Positions 33,756 to 44,290 of a stretch of 64,000 bases of DNA are shown one piece after another (position 1 is the first letter of the stretch; every line of letters begins with the position of its first letter). The position numbers were made by a program, and so were the translations under genes. Where the stretch lies: NCBI GenBank assembly GCA_951217055.1, contig OX578284.1, forward strand, positions 31,150,187 to 31,214,186, given 5' to 3'. Under the pieces are notes generated by a model. That model ran no database searches and was not told the origin of the DNA. It was given only the letters and a program-made list of their open reading frames with translations. This DNA is from Gerris lacustris (taxonomy: Eukaryota; Arthropoda; Insecta; Hemiptera; Gerridae).

Positions 33756-34030
33756 CAGCGGTTCCCAAACTGTGGTACGTGTACCACTCCCCGCGTACCA
33801 CAGTACGCGGGATCGTGTCTAGTGGTACGCACCGCATAAATATTTGCTGTTGTTAGGAGTATATTCATCCCTTATCTACCTCAAAACTAAGTATAGAAAC
33901 AGACTGTCCTGCGTTGAGGATGATTTGCATTAAAACTCAGCCCCATCACGCCAGACATTTTTTTCTTTATTGTTTTAATATTCAATGTTCTATTCATGTT
34001 ATTATATGTTATAATTTGATATTCTTTCAT

Positions 34031-34070
<40 letters not shown>

Positions 34071-34357
34071 CAATAATTCTTATTTAGTCCTTTTTAATTT
34101 AACAATCATTCTCAAACACCCACCCTCTATCCAGGGGATTGAAGGTAAAAAATATAATACAGTGCTATGTGATATGCCTAACCTTTTTGTATTAATGAAT
34201 AACCATACGTTTTTGAACCTTTAAAACTCAAAATTTTTCCCGGACTTTTTTTTCTTCTGTAAAAACACCCTGGTTGTTACTGCATGAACAACAGTGGTAC
34301 ATGAAAAAGTCAAGACAAATTAAATGGAACGCCACCAAAGTAGTTTGGGAACCCCTG
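33756..34357. mobile_element. hAT-type MITE with 8-bp target duplication
   Basis: Termini CAGCGGTTCCCAAACT and AGTTTGGGAACCCCTG are inverse with one mismatch. The exact 8-bp duplication CTCTAGTC flanks both ends (33748-33755 and 34358-34365). The CAG.GGTTCCCAAACT terminus with an 8-bp duplication is diagnostic of hAT-superfamily elements. At 602 bp with no transposase it is non-autonomous. Subterminal palindromic GTACC/GGTACG repeats follow the left end, and a poly-T tract (about 34029-34066) sits inside. Confidence 0.92.
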
Positions 34358-34563
34358 CTCTAGTCGACTAGGACGTTCAGAAACACATAGAAATATTAAA
34401 AAGTATGTTGTATATAAAACAAAATAATAAGTGTTAAAATGAAATTAAAATTGGTGTAGTAAAAAAAAATATTGCAATGATTAGAAACACAAAGTAAGTA
34501 TATTATAGACATATTTTTATAAACCTACTGAAAAAAACCCCTATTTTACAATTTTAATTTTTT

Positions 34564-34990
34564 GCTTCCGAGCTTACCGAAGGTAACGGAAGCTATGTGA
34601 TTGTTCTGAAGAACGAAAATATTTTATATCTACGATTTCAAAAATTTCAAGACAGAAATCCGTTTCAGACATCAGGGAACATTTTAGGTCCCGTGTCTGT
34701 CTGTCGGTCTGTCGTTCAATTTTTGCGAACCACCATATCTTTTTAACTACTAGTCCGATTTTAATGAAATTTAGTTAGTTGGTAATACTTAGCCCTTGTT
34801 GGTCCCATATAAATTTCAACCTTCTGCGCTTATTTTTTTATCTTCCACATGCTCACAAACATACCTTTATTTACAGCTATATCTTTAAATGTAATCATCT
34901 GATTTTTATGGTTTGTCGAAAGTAGCCTGCAGATAACACCTGCCTAATTTGAACTGTCTGTGCACTTTAAATCCTGCTAAATTAATATGT
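34564..34990 (+). mobile_element. Dispersed family B, left-complete copy
   Basis: It opens with the hairpin GCTTCCGAGC-TTACCGAAGGTAA-CGGAAGC, then CTATGTGATTGTTCTGAAG, a TCTGTCTGTCGGTCTGTCG run, TTTTTGCGAACCACCATATC, ACTACTAGTCCGATTTTAAT and later blocks shared with 9.64 and 58.8 kb. No long frame is open. 34990-35250 continues with ACTGACTCACTGACTGA and a GCGCTATTCGACGCGCAACG block, perhaps another repeat. Confidence 0.55.
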
Positions 34991-36011
34991 CTATACTATA
35001 AAGCCGCATGGCTAACTGACTCACTGACTGATATGAATGTTTACCCACTTCCAGAAGAGCTAGAGACTTGTGGTTTGCGCTATTCGACGCGCAACGTCCA
35101 TAATTGTGAACCAAAATAATTATACAAAGTTCACTTTTCCCCCTCCTTCCCCCCTTAAAAAAATAAATATGGGCGACTTGATTTTTAAGCTGTATTGGGG
35201 ACTTATTGCGGCTAAACGGTAAGTCGTATTGGCAAACGGATAGCACCCGCGGTAACTGATTTTAAATGATCGTCAACTTTGGTCTATGACTTGTTGTCGT
35301 ATCATCATCGGTTGTTCCTTAGATGGTGATAATTTTGGTATTTTTTTCCTTTTTGTCTTATGTCTTAGAATGGCCATAGTTTCTATAATAGTTGACCGAT
35401 TTTATTTCTGATTGAGGCGCTTGAATCTTACACTAATGCTCTTTAAATTGATTATATTTTACTTCATTAGTTCATCCTATTTGCTGAGAACATGAGAGTA
35501 CCTTTTTAGAGAGTAACTTTTTCCCGTGTGCCGTGTCACGTGACCACTTCTTTGGTTTTTAATATTGTGTCGTATATCATTTGAAAGGCCTTGATATGTA
35601 CATTTAAGCAATTTTATTGGTTTATTTTTTTTAAAAAATTGTACACGTACTTTTGTACCGATTTATAATTTTGTTATAGGTTAAAGGGTTTAAATATTTT
35701 TTTGTTATTTGGTTTCTTATTTATACCTATTAGTTTAATTTTTTCTATTTACCTATTAGTTTAATTAATGCCCTTCTGTATTGTTTGTTTTTAAAAAATA
35801 TAATTTTGGTACCTCAAAGTACAGGGGTACAAATGTCAAAGTTAATCATTTATAATATGATGTATATCGTTGAAAAGCTCTTGAAAAATAGATTAAATTG
35901 TTACGTTCTATTTTGTGTTATTTCTAGTTTTGAGGGGGTAAAATTTAAAAAAAGTATCATTTTTTTTTTTTTTGACAATAATGGTTTGTAAAAGCAGAGA
36001 ATCAATAAAGT

Positions 36012-36065
36012 ACGTGAATAGGATGCGAGGAAGCTATGTGCCACACTAATTGGCAGTCTATTTTA
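36012..36065 (+). repeat. Family B right-terminal fragment
   Basis: GAGGAAGCTATGTGCCACAC and TAATTGGCAGTCTATTTTA match the right end at 59165-59212 and, inverted, 9907-9960. Flanking DNA (35250-36011 and 36066-36904) is AT-rich with no recognised gene. Confidence 0.6.
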
Positions 36066-36904
36066 TTACACGTATATGAGGAATTAAAAGAAGTTTAACC
36101 GAAAACTAGGTGAAAAATTTGAATTACTTATAAGTTATTCAAACGAATTGTAATCTTTCATCTCTCGTCAGTTAGCTTTCAAGAAAGTGTCGAAATATCC
36201 CAAACGCGAGCCATTTAATTCAATATTTGAAAACTTAGGAACAATTTTTTAATTAAAATATGGTTAAGGATACCTTTACCAAGAGTTTATTACACTAAAT
36301 TTAGAAAATTGGTTTGAAGAGGATTATTAACAACATCCCAGTAACATTTCCTACATCTAAATAATACTCTCATTTGTACTTACATATTATATACTCAAAG
36401 CGAAACCATTAATATAAAGTCATGAAGTATTAAATAGTTTAACCGTGTTTGATCAATCATAATTGTTTTAAAAGTTAATAATCCCGTAGAATATAATGCC
36501 TGGAAATAATAAATTATTCACAAGATATCGAACAAACAAGGGATAGAAACCGATTTGTTCAGAAAACACAATTTTTTTAAAGAAGGTAAAACATTCTATG
36601 TAGAAACTTATACTACTATGCAGAAGAAATGTAATCTTGTAAAAAGCAACAGATTTAGAAGGACGTTGAAAGGAACCCATCTAAATATAAAAATACAAGA
36701 TTTTAAAAATAATTTATTTACTTTTCTAATGCTTTTTCCTACTTAATTCTCATTTGAATTTTTCTATCCACATCCTTTTAATATATGATAACCTGGAAAT
36801 CGAAATATTATTAAAGGAAATGTATTAAGCGCAGATTGTTTTTATATATCTATTAACACTTGTTAATTTTAGAATATACATAATTGTGTCAGCTTCTATA
36901 TTTA

Positions 36905-37110
36905 TTTTCGTTTTTTTACTTTCTCTACTTTTTAAAGAGAAAAAGTATTGAGGTTTTGGTGGATTTACACGTTTTGAGGTCCCCTGAATCAACAAAAAAT
37001 GTCTGCCTGTTGTCGTTAGTCTGTGCAGACGCATGAAATCTGAACTGATGAGGCGATTTCGATCAAATTTGGCACACATGCTCAGAAATATCATCATACC
37101 TCATCGAGAC
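36905..37110 (-). mobile_element. Dispersed family C copy
   Basis: GAGGTCCCCTGAATCAACAA, GTCTGTGCAGACGCATGAA, a GATTTCGATCAAATTTGGCA block and CATGCTCAGAAATATCATCA keep the order seen at 14.2, 39.6 and 51.5 kb (the last inverted). It is the cleanest copy in the window. DNA from 37111 to 38448 is AT-rich and featureless. Confidence 0.55.
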
Positions 37111-38448
37111 GAAATCAAAAAATGAATTATACCTACCTAAAAATCTAGGCTCCTCTATCCCCAAAAAAATACGACAGTTAAGATTAACAAATTCTTATGT
37201 GTAGTCTAAATACAAATCTAAACTACATAAATATTTTCCCAGGAAAAATACTAGGTTTCTGAAATATAGAAGAAAAATTAATCTTATTTTGCTGAAAATC
37301 GAAAACGAAATGTGGACACCTTTTTAAAAGTGCTTAAAAATGGGCAATTATTGGATTTAAATTTGGTCATGATATGGATATAAGACAGTTGTTTTCTTTT
37401 TAACTTTACCGATTATATTTTTTGTTTTATTTTTGATATTATACCTATCCATGCTTTTAATACTTATATGCAATTTTTGTTTCCTTACCATTTTTTTGTA
37501 CTAACCTGTTACGTTGCAATTATTATAACGGGATGTGTTACTTCATTTTTTCCGGCTAAACCATATGTTCTAGACGAAAATATAGATGCGGGTGCAGGTT
37601 GCATTAAATTAAAATGCAGGTGAAGTGCCTCATCCTATATGCACCTAATTACACATCTTTTGATGTTAATATTTTTTTATTTATTGTTTTCGTTTAATTA
37701 TAATTTTCCCGAATAAATTTTGATGATTGGGGTAGTCTTGATATTAAAACATTAACTTTTTAAATTTACCGACTTGATAATATTAAGAGTGCACTTTTAT
37801 TCTTTGCTTATTTTGACAGCCCATATATTTTAAAAAGACATGCTATTGCTGTAAAACGGAGCTATTTCGAATTCGTTATTGCACATAATTTTTAAGGGCT
37901 TATTGCTAAATATGTAAGATTATATATTATCAGCTCACCATTAGGTAATTACAAGACAAGGGTTTCACTTAAAGTGATGATCTGTGTAAAACATAGCTTA
38001 CCATTCTTGGATTTTAACCCATACTTATAAATTATTTATATGCTTATTTTGTACATACAGGGTTTTCTAGAGCTTCTTTGTTTCCCTTGTTGGTTGTGAT
38101 TCTATATCACATTTGCAAACAAACATTTTTAAATTAAGACGTGTCCTATAAAAAACCCTTGGTTTTCAAGATATATCGATATACATATAGATTATTTCGG
38201 TATACTTCTGTATTTTGCAATATAATGTAATATAACTCAAAATCCCTTATAGCTTTCAATATGCGGTCTTCACCATTAGAAAGGTCATTAAATTCCCTTA
38301 AAAATGATCTATGAATTTGCTCCTGTAACTTTATTTAAAGTGAGATTTCAAACTTTAGAAAATAAAAAATGGTTAGTTTAAAAATATTAACTAAAATACC
38401 ATCCTCCATAACTGTTGTTTGTATGGTACACATACATTTCAGAATAGC

Positions 38449-38507
38449 TTAAAAACTACGCAATCAATTAAAAACTACGCAATCAACTAAAAACTACGCA
38501 ACTCAAA
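38449..38507. repeat. 19-bp tandem repeat, three copies
   Basis: Three consecutive units of TTAAAAACTACGCAATCAA with small changes in the third. Period 19. Confidence 0.9.
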
Positions 38508-38624
38508 TGCTTTTTTACAATATAACATATGCAGTACTTTGCTATAATGTATGTAGCATAAGCACAAAAAATTCACAACATTCGCTAAAACAAACATTAT
38601 CCTTACGCTCTTTTATTTAACTTT

Positions 38625-39100
38625 ACTTGCCTCAAAATATTTTTTGGACTCAAATTTGGCCCATTTCCCAAATACCTAGAAAGTTAATAAGTGCACAGAT
38701 TATGTATTTTAGATGGAAATAAAATAATCAGTCATTAGTCATTTAATTAATTAATTAATATATTTATTTTTGTTTATTGGTTTTTGTTTGTCTCCAAATC
38801 TTTAAAACTAAATTTGACGTACTTTCCGACTACCTAGAAAGCTGCAACTTGCTCAGATTATGTATTTCAGAAGACAATACATAATCAATCATAATTAAAA
38901 TAATTAATAACTAATTAAAAACAAAAATAACTAAAACAATTATATAATTAATTAATTAATTTAATTACTAATGACTGATTATTGTATTTTCATCTGAAAT
39001 ATACATAATCTGTGTAACGTTTAGCTTTAGGTAGTCGGGAAGTGGGTCAAATTTAGGCTCTAAGATTTGGAGACAAAAAACAAACAAATTAATTTTACTT
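38625..39100. repeat. Triplicated repeat, two direct and one inverted
   Basis: Blocks CTCAAATTTGG(C/A)CC, CCGACTACCTA, CAGATTATGTAT and TCAGTCATTAGT recur at 38630-38750 (plus), 38785-38900 (plus) and 38955-39090 (minus), separated by ATTAATTAATTAA runs. The last two face each other and form a hairpin-capable pair. Unknown family. Confidence 0.62.
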
Positions 39101-39109
39101 ATTCGTCGT

Positions 39110-39270
39110 TTTGTTTCCATCTGAAATAAGGTCGATAGGACACTATATACACACATACCTCTTCCGCCACTTCGCATATCCACTTGATATGATCATCAGT
39201 GTTACCTTGCTGGAATTCGAACCATCGCCAGGAATTCAGGCAAGTAACCACGTCTTCGCTTGTCCCTTGC
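39110..39270 (-). mobile_element. Probable tRNA-derived SINE
   Basis: On the minus strand an A-box-like GAAGACGTGGTTACTTG is followed about 24 bp later by the canonical B-box GGTTCGAATTCC (about 39216-39227), the spacing of an internal RNA polymerase III promoter. The rest of the cloverleaf is not recognisable. The 3' body runs toward an A-rich region near 39070-39110. Boundaries are approximate. Confidence 0.45.
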
Positions 39271-39529
39271 AGGGGATGCTCATGATGTGAGCCCTTAGGG
39301 ATTGTTGATAATTATACATATTTTGAGCCATTTTTATTAACTAGGTGTGTGCAATAATGGTAAATTATAGTTTCAAAGAATTAAAATCGTTCTCACAGTA
39401 TTAAAATTTAGTGTAGGTTCATTATGTGTGTTGTTAGCACCATACTACTAATGATGCATATATCGTAAATTATTTAAATAAAATACAGTTTTATTCAGAA
39501 TTGTCGAAATTATTTTCGCTTTCACTTTG

Positions 39530-39735
39530 AGCATGATTTTCCAGAACATGTATGTACTCACATCAATTTTGAATATGCATGCCAAATTTCATCAAATTCG
39601 GACCAGTAGTGTAGGCTTCACGCGTTTGCACATACTAAAGACAGACGTTTTTTAAAAGCCACTTTTTTAGACTAAGGAGATTTTAAAAAGTTTGAATCCA
39701 TCAGAATGACGAAAGCTGATTTTGCGCCATCCATC
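39530..39735 (+). mobile_element. Dispersed family C fragment
   Basis: CCAGAACATGTATGTACTCA, ATGCCAAATTTCATCAAATTC, GGACCAGTAGTGTAGGC and CGTTTGCACATACTAAAGAC correspond, inverted, to the 36.9-kb copy. DNA from 39736 to 40857 holds no recognised gene. A 75-codon frame near 40297-40524 and a CTGATGATGGCCGATATC-containing T-rich segment (minus strand near 40745) remain unexplained. Confidence 0.45.
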
Positions 39736-40857
39736 ATTTTAATACTTTATCTCTATATAGTTCTTACATGAGTAAGTAAAAATTAAATTAGATATTGACA
39801 CGGATATAATTAAGTACATATATATTAAAAATTATATTATAAAATTAACAAGTGTTATGAGATATATATAACGTTTTTAATTCATCCCTTGAAGTTTAAA
39901 TTAATATTTTATGAAATGGTTAAATTCACTGTCACTAATTTCATAAAAAAGCTATGTCTGCGTTCGATGGACCGCAATTGGTATTTTTATTTAATCACAA
40001 TTTTACAAAGTAGCTAAAAAAGGCCCGAATAATTTTTTAAATTGGTATATTATTTAAGATTGTAATTAAAACTATTTTTAGAATATGATTGATCTATCAA
40101 TTAGTTGGCTCTATATAAATTCATCTTGTAGAGAATTTTGGGACTTAAATCGATTCGAAAATAGTTTTTCAAGGTTATTAATAATTTTAGATTGGCAAAA
40201 GGAACAAAAAAAAAAATATGTTGAGTTGGTTTGGAGGCTTAGCTTATTATAAAGATTTAGTCTCCGACTCATTTCCATATACCTGTAATATATTAAATGC
40301 GAATAAAATTTATATTCTCAGGATGTGTTGTGTGTGAGTGTGTGGAGTTTGATACTAAATCTCTAGCCAAGGCTAGAATGAGGTGGGAAGTTATAAAGGC
40401 CTGGTTCCCCAGGTCACTGCCCTTTAGTCTCTGTGGTCAACACATTTCCCTTTTAGCTATGCATAATAAGATAAGAGTAGTCTTCAAGTCCTCCGAAATA
40501 AATAATTCTCGTCTCCTAATCTAGAAACAACATCTTGACTCTCTTGCTTTTTCAAGACCTAGGCCACACATGGTCAAGTTTAAAAGCTTGTCTTATTTTT
40601 AGATGAAGAACTAAAAAGAGCGCAAAATAATCAGTATAATGCCAAATTAAAGTAGCAAATGTCTTGATAGTTCTGTAAATTTCGATTTCGATCCTTCAAA
40701 GCCTTAGTTTTTTTTTTTTAAGATATCGGCCATCATCAGTTTCTTCATCATCAAAACAACAAAGACACAAAAGTAAACAATGTAAAAGAAGATGAGCAAA
40801 TAACCATTATATGCTAATAGAAACTGTTTTATAACTTAATAAAAATGAGTATACCAG

Positions 40858-41130
40858 GGATCAGTCAAAAGAAAAAAAAAATAGTTTAACAGGGATCAGT
40901 CATAAGTAAAAAAAAGGAAAATAGGAAAGCGAGATCAGTCAAGTGTAAAATTGAAAATTGAGGATATCCTCGCTATCAGTCAAAAGTAAAAATACATATT
41001 TTAAAAGGAAAAGAAATGAGTATAACAGGGATCAGTCAAAAGTAAAAACCAAATGAGTATAACATAGAATAGATCAACCAAGTGTAATATGAAAATTGAG
41101 GATATCGAGGATCAGTCAAAAGTAAGAATA
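40858..41130 (+). repeat. Motif array of GGATCAGTCAAAAGTAA
   Basis: Seven occurrences near 40858, 40892, 40931, 40972, 41028, 41071 and 41109, in two subtypes (CAGTCAAAAGTAA and CAGTCAAGTGTAA) with AATGAGTATAACAGG and GAAAATTGAGGATATC between. It is not a simple tandem repeat. It looks like a decayed higher-order array of two unit types. The same motif, preceded by GAAAATTAAGGATA, occurs at 30838-30890. Confidence 0.7.
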
Positions 41131-42030
41131 AAAATTGTCTTCAAGATATAAACAATAGTGGAATCACCATTCTTGTGACATATAAAAGTAAATAACAAAT
41201 ATTAGACAAGGATAGAGGTATAAGTGTAATAAAAATACATTTTAATAATGAGGCCGTTTTTTTTATTACCTAGTAAGGGAATAAATTTAAGTATATTTTC
41301 ATGGTGATATTAAAATAATATAGATTTTTTTTTTTAAAAAAAGCTGTAGGAATATCCAAATTTTTGTCGTTAGAGCGTAAATGACACTAATTTAAATTTC
41401 AGTACACTGCAACATATTATTTTGCAGTATCGTAAGATTAAAAGTATATATTATATTTATAATGTGTGATTTTATACATGTATTAACTAATGCTATGACA
41501 TTTAGATAGCAATAACTAACGGATTGTTTTTTTTATTACTTTTGCCTTTAAAAATCGTAAAAAATACGATCTAAAGCGATGAGCATTAATGTTGTTCGAC
41601 AAAAACCGCGAGTTACAAAAATAATGTAGGCTTAGTTCAAACATAAAAAATACTCAGCAGACTTAAAAAAAAAAACAGATTGTTTTTGAGGTCGTTGCAA
41701 CAGCGGCAAGACAGACACAATAAACAAAGACTCGAAGTTTGCTTTTTTTAAAAAAACAAAAGCTACAAACAACGCCTTCTGAAAAAAATTACAACCAATA
41801 GGCCAATGGCTGGCTTTCGGCTAAAAGGAACCACCAAAAATAAGAAATAAAAACCAGTAGACTTGGAAAAAGGGACCTTTCTTGCACTTTGAAATAACTA
41901 AAACTGCACGGTCAAAACTTACCACTAATAGCTAACTAACTCTTTTCAGATAACTGCAACAAGAAGGAAGTTCCTTATTCACTCTGTCCCACTTGTTGCT
42001 TATTCTCGCGAATTTTTGTATGTCCCAAAC
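41131..42030. other. AT-rich DNA, no gene recognised
   Basis: Around 41930-41960 CTAACTAACTCTTTTCAG looks like an intron branch and acceptor, but the sequence after it does not read as a recognisable exon. Otherwise nothing. Confidence 0.3.
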
Positions 42031-42605
42031 GACGCAGTGGATTTTTTTTTTTTTGTCTTTTCTCGAGAGGACGGATTTCGGGGTCATCTGATATATCAAG
42101 TCCCCTCTAAAACATTTTCTTTTTCTTTTAGAGTTGACTATATATATTTTTTTTTCTTTTTTCGTCTATCTCGTTTTTTTTATATCTGTCTGTTTCTTCT
42201 TCCCATTTTTGCACTTATTTTAATTTTGATGAAAAAAGAGTTTTTTGGCTTTTTCTCCTTTTTTAAAAATTTGATTCTATCTTTCTTATTTTATATATAT
42301 ATATATATATATTCCTATATACTTTTCATCCTCTTCCTTTTTGAACACATGAGAAAAAAAAATCTTATCGTTCTACCTCAAAATCCCGTTCTCTAGTTTA
42401 TCCTTTTAAAAAAACTAAACTTGAAATGTATTATATATATGTAAAAAGAAATAAATATAAAAATCCTCTTAAAAAAAAAAAACAAGAAAGAAGGCATTAA
42501 AATCCAAAACAATTTTTCTCTATCTCTTTCTATCTTCTTTTGCTGAAATTCAAATCTTTGCAAAGCCGTTATATAAATCTTAGAATGGCCCTCATCCATA
42601 AATTA
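42031..42605. repeat. Pyrimidine-rich then purine-rich low complexity
   Basis: T/TC runs to about 42410, a (TA)n run near 42292-42312, then A/GA-rich sequence to 42600. The 126-codon open frame across it (42016-42396, plus) translates to Phe/Ile/Tyr runs and is a composition artefact. Confidence 0.7.
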
Positions 42606-43084
42606 AAGGAGTAGAAAATGGGAACTAAGACCCATAACTGTGAATCAAAGGACAACTATATAACTAAACTTATCCTAACTATACAAGCTAGTATATTTTT
42701 CCTTCTTTTTTTTATTATTATATTTTTAAATTTATACTTTTTTGCAAGACTGCGTAATAAGTCAATCCGGTTTCTCATTTTTTATTTGATGAAGTATAAT
42801 ATATTTTAAGAAATTAAAAATGATTGTGTAATTCCATAATGTGTATCATAATTCATATTATGTACACGTGTAAAATATATTTTTATTTAACTTCAAAAAA
42901 AAAAATCTCTATATATATCTAGGTATTATAGTTTAGTTAAGGTATAAATAAAATGTTAATGGTTGAAAAGGTCGTTAATTAAAATGGAGTTATTGAAATA
43001 AAGTTATTATGTTAGATAAAATATACGATTAATGACATATGTTAATATATTATATAATTATTGTTTAACTTAGATTATAAAAAA

Positions 43085-44290
43085 CATGGTGCAAAATTGA
43101 CGAAATTTCGACCTTTTGGATCCCTTCGAGGATTATTCTGAAAGGACCTGTAAATGTTGGTAGCTTTTGCTTATTACTTACGTTATAAGCAGATAATAAA
43201 AAGTTGGCTGCATGTAAAACATCATAATAAAGTTGGTTTCTTTTTACTGAGATTTTGTGGTACCACTTCATAATTATGACTAGAGAGGTTAAAAAAGAAA
43301 CACAACAATATTGTCACCACAATTTTTTTTTTTTATAATTACAAGACGCGTTCCAACTTACATGTTATCTTCAGTATGCGTGTCGCGTGTTAACTTAGTA
43401 AGAGTGAATGCTGTACTAAGTTAACTATTTTACAAATTTTAGTCTAACCCCCAAGGGGGGTTAGACTAGGGTGGTGTGGACTCCATTATACCCTTACCTT
43501 TTTCAGTATGCGTGTCGCGTGTTAACTTAGTAAGAGTGAATGCTGTACTAAGTTAACTATTTTACAAATTTTAGTCTAACCCCCAAGGGGGGTTAGACTA
43601 GGGTGGTGTGGACTCCATTATACCCTTACCTTTTTCCTTCCGTAATCATCTACCCACACCACCCTAACCCTAGTCTAACCCCCCTTGCACTGTTAGTTTA
43701 CCTTAAAATTTGTAAAATAGTGAACTTAGTAAAGCATTCACTCTTACTAAGTTAACACGCATACTGAAGATGACATGTAAGTCAAAACGCGTCTTGTAAT
43801 TATAAAAAAAAAAAAAATTATGGTGACAATATTTTTGTGTTTCTTTTTTAACCTCTCTAGTCATAATTATCATAATAAAGGGTAAATGCTAAGGTTTCAA
43901 AACTATTCTACGAATATTCTCAAAGGTGATACTTATAATTCAAATCCTTAGTAGCTTTTGATATTTACTTACGTTATGAGCAAATAGTAAGCGCTCAAGC
44001 AGTTTCTCTGTATTTAAACCATCGTATTAGGTTAATGCCAACGTGTAAAACTTATTCTCAAAGGCGATGCTCACGATCTATCATTAGAAGCTTTTGTTAA
44101 TTACTAACATTATGAGCAGCTAGTAAGCAGTTTTTGTATATAATCTATCGTATAGGGTTAATGCCAACGTTTCAATCAAGTTCGTGGATTACTCTCTAAG
44201 TTTATGCTCATAATTACAATCCTTAATAACTTTTCCCTTACATTGTGAATAGGTAGTAACGAGTTGTACGTGTGTAAAAAGTTAAGAATG
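43085..44290 (+). repeat. Degenerate long-unit tandem array, split by a foldback
   Basis: Four diverged units containing GGTTAATGCCAACGT, ATTCTCAAAGG.GATGCTCA, AGCTTTTGNTAATTACTTACG and TTATGAGCA..TAGTAAG, at about 43131-43250, 43880-44010, 44030-44150 and 44160-44280. The foldback at 43270-43870 sits between units one and two. At the left, the minus strand of 43095-43130 reads CTCGAAGGGATCC, AAAA, GGTCGAAA, a decayed hammerhead-type core. Confidence 0.55.
43270..43870. mobile_element. 600-bp foldback element with hammerhead-like motifs in both arms
   Basis: The ends TAATTATGACTAGAGAGG and CCTCTCTAGTCATAATTA are exact inverses, and inversion continues inward through TTGTCACCA.AATTTTT, GACGCGTT, CTTAGTAAGAGTGAATGC and GGGGGGTTAGACTAGGG. 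The left arm carries an identical 132-bp direct duplication (43372-43503 and 43504-43635). In each arm a CTGAAGA, short hairpin, (G/A)AA, ACGCGT, C sequence occurs (43345-43374 minus; 43764-43793 plus), a degenerate hammerhead plan. Non-coding. Confidence 0.78.

Noticed and set aside
40683..40745. CTGATGA...GGCTTTGAAGGATCGAAA on the minus strand as another hammerhead
   Set aside because: The intervening sequence is long and A-rich and does not form a convincing stem II; no ACGT-C step follows.
42016..42396. 126-codon open frame
   Set aside because: The translation is runs of Phe, Ile, Tyr and Leu from T-rich DNA and a (TA)n tract; a composition artefact.
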